This document shows, piece after piece, positions 36,689 to 39,567 of a DNA stretch of 39,567 nucleotides. The DNA is from 2-01-FULL-40-13 sp964433155 (GTDB lineage Bacteria; Patescibacteriota; Microgenomatia; UBA1406; GWC2-37-13): contig CAYSQE010000014.1 of NCBI GenBank assembly GCA_964433155.1, positions 1 through 39,567 of the forward strand, in the 5' to 3' direction. The notes under the pieces were generated by a model that was not told where the DNA came from, searched no databases, and was given only the letters and a program-made list of their open reading frames with translations. Position 1 is the stretch's first letter; each line of letters starts with the position of its first letter. The translations under genes and the position numbers were made by a program.

Positions 36689-38723
36689 TTAATTTTCCAG
36701 AGTCGACGTATCTCCTAGCGGTTGGCCGAGTTCTTGGGCTTTAAGGACGCGGCGCATGATCTTTCCCGAGCGAGTTTTAGGAAGTTTTTCGACAAAGTCG
36801 ATCTCATCTGGGGTGGCGATAGGGCCTATCATCTTGCGAACATGCTGGGCCAGCTCGGTTTTGAGTTGATCTGATGGTTGATGACCAACTTTTAGAATGA
36901 CAAAGGCTTTAATTTTTTCACCCTTCACCTCGTCTGGTTTGCCGATGACTGCTGCCTCAGCTACAGCCGGATGGGCGACAAAGGCCGATTCAATTTCTGC
37001 AGAGCCCAGTCTGTGACCAGATACTTTGATAACATCGTCGTTTCTGCCGATGATCCAGAAGTATCCATCCTCATCCTTTTTAGCCGAATCACCCGTAAAG
37101 TAAAGAAAGTCATGGAAGTTGGTATTGAGGTGAGGGTTAGGAGGCCAGTTTGGTGAGGAGGTTAAGTCCTGGGGATTTTTTTCACTTAACCCACTTTCTT
37201 TGCCTAAACTGGCTTCTTTACCTTGACCTTCTTCCTTATTTAAACGAATTTTCTCAAAGTAAGTTTCTTTATATTTCTCAGGATTATTATAGACATCAAG
37301 AAGCATGGAAGGCCAGGGTTTTTTAATTACTAAGTATCCTTGTGTGTTTACTGGGGCAGGACTTCCCTTATCATCAACGACGTCTGCCTCGACGCCAAAA
37401 AATGGTTTGTTAGCTGATCCGGGCTTAAGCGGGCTCGAAGGTAAAGGAGTAATCATCTGCATTCCCGTCTCGGTCTGCCACCAGGTATCCATGATGGGGC
37501 AGCGTTCTTTTCCGATCGTTTTGTAATACCACATCCACGCCTCGGGATTAATGGGTTCTCCGACTGATCCTAATATTTTTAAAGAACTTAAGTCATATTT
37601 ATTGGGGATTTCATCACCGAGGCGCATCATGGCTCGTACAGCAGTAGGCGCTGTATAGAATTTGCTGATTTTGTATTTTTGGATGAGTTCCCACCAAATC
37701 CCGGGGTGTGGATAGTCGGGTGTTCCTTCGTAGACAAAAGTCGTCGCACCATTTATAAGAGGCGAATAGACAATATAGCTGTGACCTGTGACCCAACCGG
37801 CATCGGCTGTGCAAAACCAAATGTCATCGGGCTGAAGATTAAATATCCATTTGAGTGTTAGATATATTCCAACCATATACCCTCCATGCGCATGCAAAAC
37901 TCCTTTTGGTTTTCCAGTGGATCCGGAGGTGTATAAAATAAATAATGGATCGGTTGCTTCCATGATCTCGGTTGAGCAGATGGTATCTGTCTTAGCCATA
38001 AGTTCGTGATACCAGAGATCCCGTACAGCGGTCATTAGGTTAGGGTTAGGAGGCCTGTTTGGTGAGGAGGTTAAGTTATTGGAATTGTTACTTTGCCCAA
38101 CTTCATTTCCTATACTGGTTTCTTTACCCTTACCTTCAGACTCTATTCTCTTTACGACGATTACGTGTTCAATTGTGGGTATATCTTTAATCGCCTCATC
38201 CACTGTCTTTTTNNNNNNNNNNGGCTTCGATGTTTTGATTTTTGAGTGCCTCAGATGAGAATCCGGAAAAAACAACCGAGTGGACCGCGCCAATTTTTGC
38301 ACACGCAAGCATCGCGATAAACTGTTCAGGAATTCGGGGAAGATAGATGCTTACTTTGTCGCCCTTTCTAATGCCAAGTGATTTTAAGACATTGGCAAAC
38401 TTACAAACCTGCTCGTTTAACTCACCGTAAGTATATTTTCTTTCACTTTTGTCTTGGCCGACCCAGATGTAAGCGAGTTTATCCTTTGTTGCAGTTTTCT
38501 GATGACGGTCAAGAGCGTTATTGACAATGTTGCATTGAGCACCCACAAACCAGCGCGCATAGGGAAAGTTCCACTCGAGGACTTTGTCCCACGGTTTAAA
38601 CCAGGAGAGTTCGTGGGCGATATTTTCCCAAAAAGCCTCAGGATCTTCTTGTACTTCTTTATAGAGTTTTTCGTAGTCTTTGACGTAGGCTTGGTCAACG
38701 ATTTCTTTTGAAGGAAGGATCAT
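36689..38723 (-). CDS. acs: Acetyl-CoA synthetase, AMP-forming (with two in-frame inserts and an assembly gap)
   Basis: One gene cut by a 10-N gap (38213-38222) that is mis-sized: the frame changes, and comparison with known Acs suggests about 25 missing residues. Motifs: AFWENIAHEL near the start, DPLFILYTSGSTGKPKGVLH (P-loop), DIWFCTADAGWVTGHSY, TAPTAVRAMM, SVGEPINPEAW, MDTWWQTETGMQM, NDDVIKVSGHRLGSAEIES and PKTRSGKIMRR with the catalytic, acetylatable Lys. It makes acetyl-CoA from acetate, CoA and ATP via acetyl-AMP in the cytosol. Two related ~35-residue inserts (37134-37231, 38043-38137), each ending in TSSPNxPPNPxL, replace surface loops. Extra copies of its 3' end lie downstream at 35589 and 34786. 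Confidence 0.9.
37134..37231. repeat. In-frame palindromic element in acs, copy A
   Basis: 98 bp. A 34-bp end (37134-37167) matches copy B at 33 positions. Outer arms gaggccagttt (37141-37151) and aaactggcttc (37206-37216) pair at 10 of 11; an inner perfect 8-bp stem is ggttaagt (37160-37167) with acttaacc (37184-37191). Encodes KEASLGKESGLSEKN and a TSSPNWPPNP end in a loop before the YFTGD motif. Confidence 0.8.
38043..38137. repeat. In-frame palindromic element in acs, copy B
   Basis: 95 bp, same ends as copy A, diverged centre. Encodes KETSIGNEVGQSNNSN and a TSSPNRPPNP end, placed between VIVVKR and RDLWYHEL, where other Acs proteins have only about ten residues. Confidence 0.8.
38213..38222. 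other. Assembly gap (10 N) in acs
   Basis: The frame changes across it and about 25 conserved residues are absent on comparison with the known protein, so the true gap is probably near 75 bp. Confidence 0.85.
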
Positions 38724-38785
38724 AAATTAATTCGACCAGATCTAGATAAAAAAGTCAATAACAAAAACACTACCCCCAAAAGGTA

Positions 38786-38814
38786 TTGAATGCTATAGGT
38801 TTATTTTATATAAT
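38786..38814 (+). promoter_or_regulatory. Predicted sigma-70-type promoter
   Basis: TTGAAT (38786-38791), 17-bp spacer, TATAAT (38809-38814); the ATG is 14 nt further. Divergent from acs. Confidence 0.65.
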
Positions 38815-38828
38815 AAAAATATTCTATT

Positions 38829-39567
38829 ATGGTAGGAATAACTGCAGAATTATCTTTAGCACGAGGGAATGTTTTAGAGCGTTCAAATGGTAATCTTAAT
38901 AAGGGCGTACTCGTCAAAAGGCCAACTTTTATTAAAGATCTAATAAGACTAGATATTCTTGCTACTCCTGGAACGCCGTTACTTATACTTGGTCCGCGAG
39001 GAATCGGAAAAACAACTACTCTTCAACATGCCGAGCCAAACTCTTTAACCCCAGCTCTATATTATCTTGATGGAAATGGTCTTAAAGATGAGGTAATTAG
39101 AGCACATCTTCGTTCATTTATTCCAAAAAATACTTGTTATTCAAGGGGAGGTTTCGTTGTTATAGATCATTTTTATAAAGAAGCGGGCACTTACGTAGAT
39201 CGAGCTGATAGCCTATTTAAAGATGGAATATTACAAAGACTGCATGAAAGTCGTTATCGAGTAGTCCTAACTGGAAGTAGAAGAAAATGGGAAGACAAAT
39301 ATAGACGAACAAATGGAGTTTTAAATTTTGTAGGTTTAGATTCGGGTGAAACTGGATGGCAGCTGCAGGCTTATCAATTTGGAGATGATATAATCGGAAA
39401 AAAAAAAAAAAAAGGCGAAGGGAATGCAAGCTTTAATATATTTGTTGCTGCGGCATTAAGTCGTACAGGAGATTTGGAATTCGCTTTTAAATTTGCAAGA
39501 AAAAAAATGGAAGATAGAAGTTGTAATCCTTATATTAGTTGGGAAGCATATATTCAAGAAAAACTGC
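38829..39567 (+). CDS. P-loop ATPase, AAA-type (3' end outside window)
   Basis: 246 residues visible, no stop before the right edge. PLLILGPRGIGKTTTLQHA carries a Walker A (about residues 53-60), GGFVVIDHFYKE a Walker B with Asp at its end, and YRVVLTGSRRKWE looks like the sensor-1 strand of AAA_14/STAND-like ATPases, which often fuse to nuclease or sensor domains. A Lys5 run (G-KKKKK-G) comes from a 16-A homopolymer at 39398-39413 that keeps the frame. The C-terminal half, needed for a functional call, is out of view. It is divergent from acs and has its own promoter; a defence or regulatory ATPase is possible. Confidence 0.65.
   Translation, partial: MVGITAELSLARGNVLERSNGNLNKGVLVKRPTFIKDLIRLDILATPGTPLLILGPRGIGKTTTLQHAEPNSLTPALYYLDGNGLKDEVIRAHLRSFIPKNTCYSRGGFVVIDHFYKEAGTYVDRADSLFKDGILQRLHESRYRVVLTGSRRKWEDKYRRTNGVLNFVGLDSGETGWQLQAYQFGDDIIGKKKKKGEGNASFNIFVAAALSRTGDLEFAFKFARKKMEDRSCNPYISWEAYIQEKL
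39398..39413 (+). repeat. A16 homopolymer in a coding region
   Basis: Sixteen A in a row; the last fifteen are five Lys codons. The frame continues on both sides. A tract of this length is prone to slippage. Confidence 0.9.

Overview
The window looks like a chromosomal segment of a Candidate Phyla Radiation bacterium (Patescibacteria, most likely Microgenomates). This is inferred from the AT-rich sequence, very tight gene packing, many giant multi-pass membrane glycosyltransferases of poorly described families, a ComEC without its N-terminal OB domain, a fused surface protein of a type seen in these genomes, and an aberrant ribosomal protein L1. It looks like a metagenomic scaffold: two assembly gaps (N runs at 12222-12321 and 38213-38222) each cut a gene, and neither gap has the right length to keep frame. 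No tRNA, rRNA or CRISPR array was seen.

Layout. 1-353 is the end of a PIN-domain (VapC-like) gene. 375-13851 is a cell-surface glycan region: GT-C-type membrane proteins on both strands, a Gfo/Idh/MocA sugar dehydrogenase, a family 2 glycosyltransferase, a GT-C enzyme fused to an NPCBM carbohydrate-binding domain, and a YfhO-like protein. 13825-18271 (minus) is a two-gene unit: a membrane-anchored surface protein whose cytosolic end is a XerC/D-type SAM-like domain with no catalytic domain, followed by an O-antigen-ligase/TPR protein. 18272-18977 is a gene-free AT-rich stretch before a PaaX-like regulator. 19766-22106 (minus) is comEA and a comEC split by an in-frame amber codon. Two secreted proteins (22339-23888, minus) come next, then secE-nusG-rplK-rplA (23925-26113), a cytidylate-kinase-like protein, a DUF4349 protein, an orphan HEPN-like protein, a Cys-rich secreted protein, a P-type cation ATPase, a diguanylate cyclase, a structured gene-free region (33121-33732) and a CopC-cupredoxin protein. 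The right end is acs (acetyl-CoA synthetase, minus) with two extra copies of its own 3' end downstream, and a P-loop ATPase that runs off the edge.

The most unusual signals are at DNA level. (1) The last 30-35 codons of acs occur three times in tandem orientation (34786-34890, 35589-35681 and the real gene end), differing mostly at synonymous positions, with a vapBC module between the first pair and an unknown Rossmann-type gene between the second pair. This is the layout expected if mobile modules insert at the acs 3' end and bring a replacement tail. (2) Two ~100-bp imperfect palindromes are inserted in frame in acs, and another ~136-bp palindrome with GC-rich inner hairpins lies inside the YfhO-like gene, recalling Rickettsia palindromic elements. 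(3) Families of 7-bp and 9-bp tandem repeats are scattered through genes and spacers, read in different frames and strands, and form parts of signal peptides and linkers. (4) Two genes are cut by single in-frame TAG codons, although TAG is also the normal stop of many genes here. (5) Several transcription units have a good -10 box only 4-14 nt before the start codon and no Shine-Dalgarno, suggesting leaderless or near-leaderless mRNAs.
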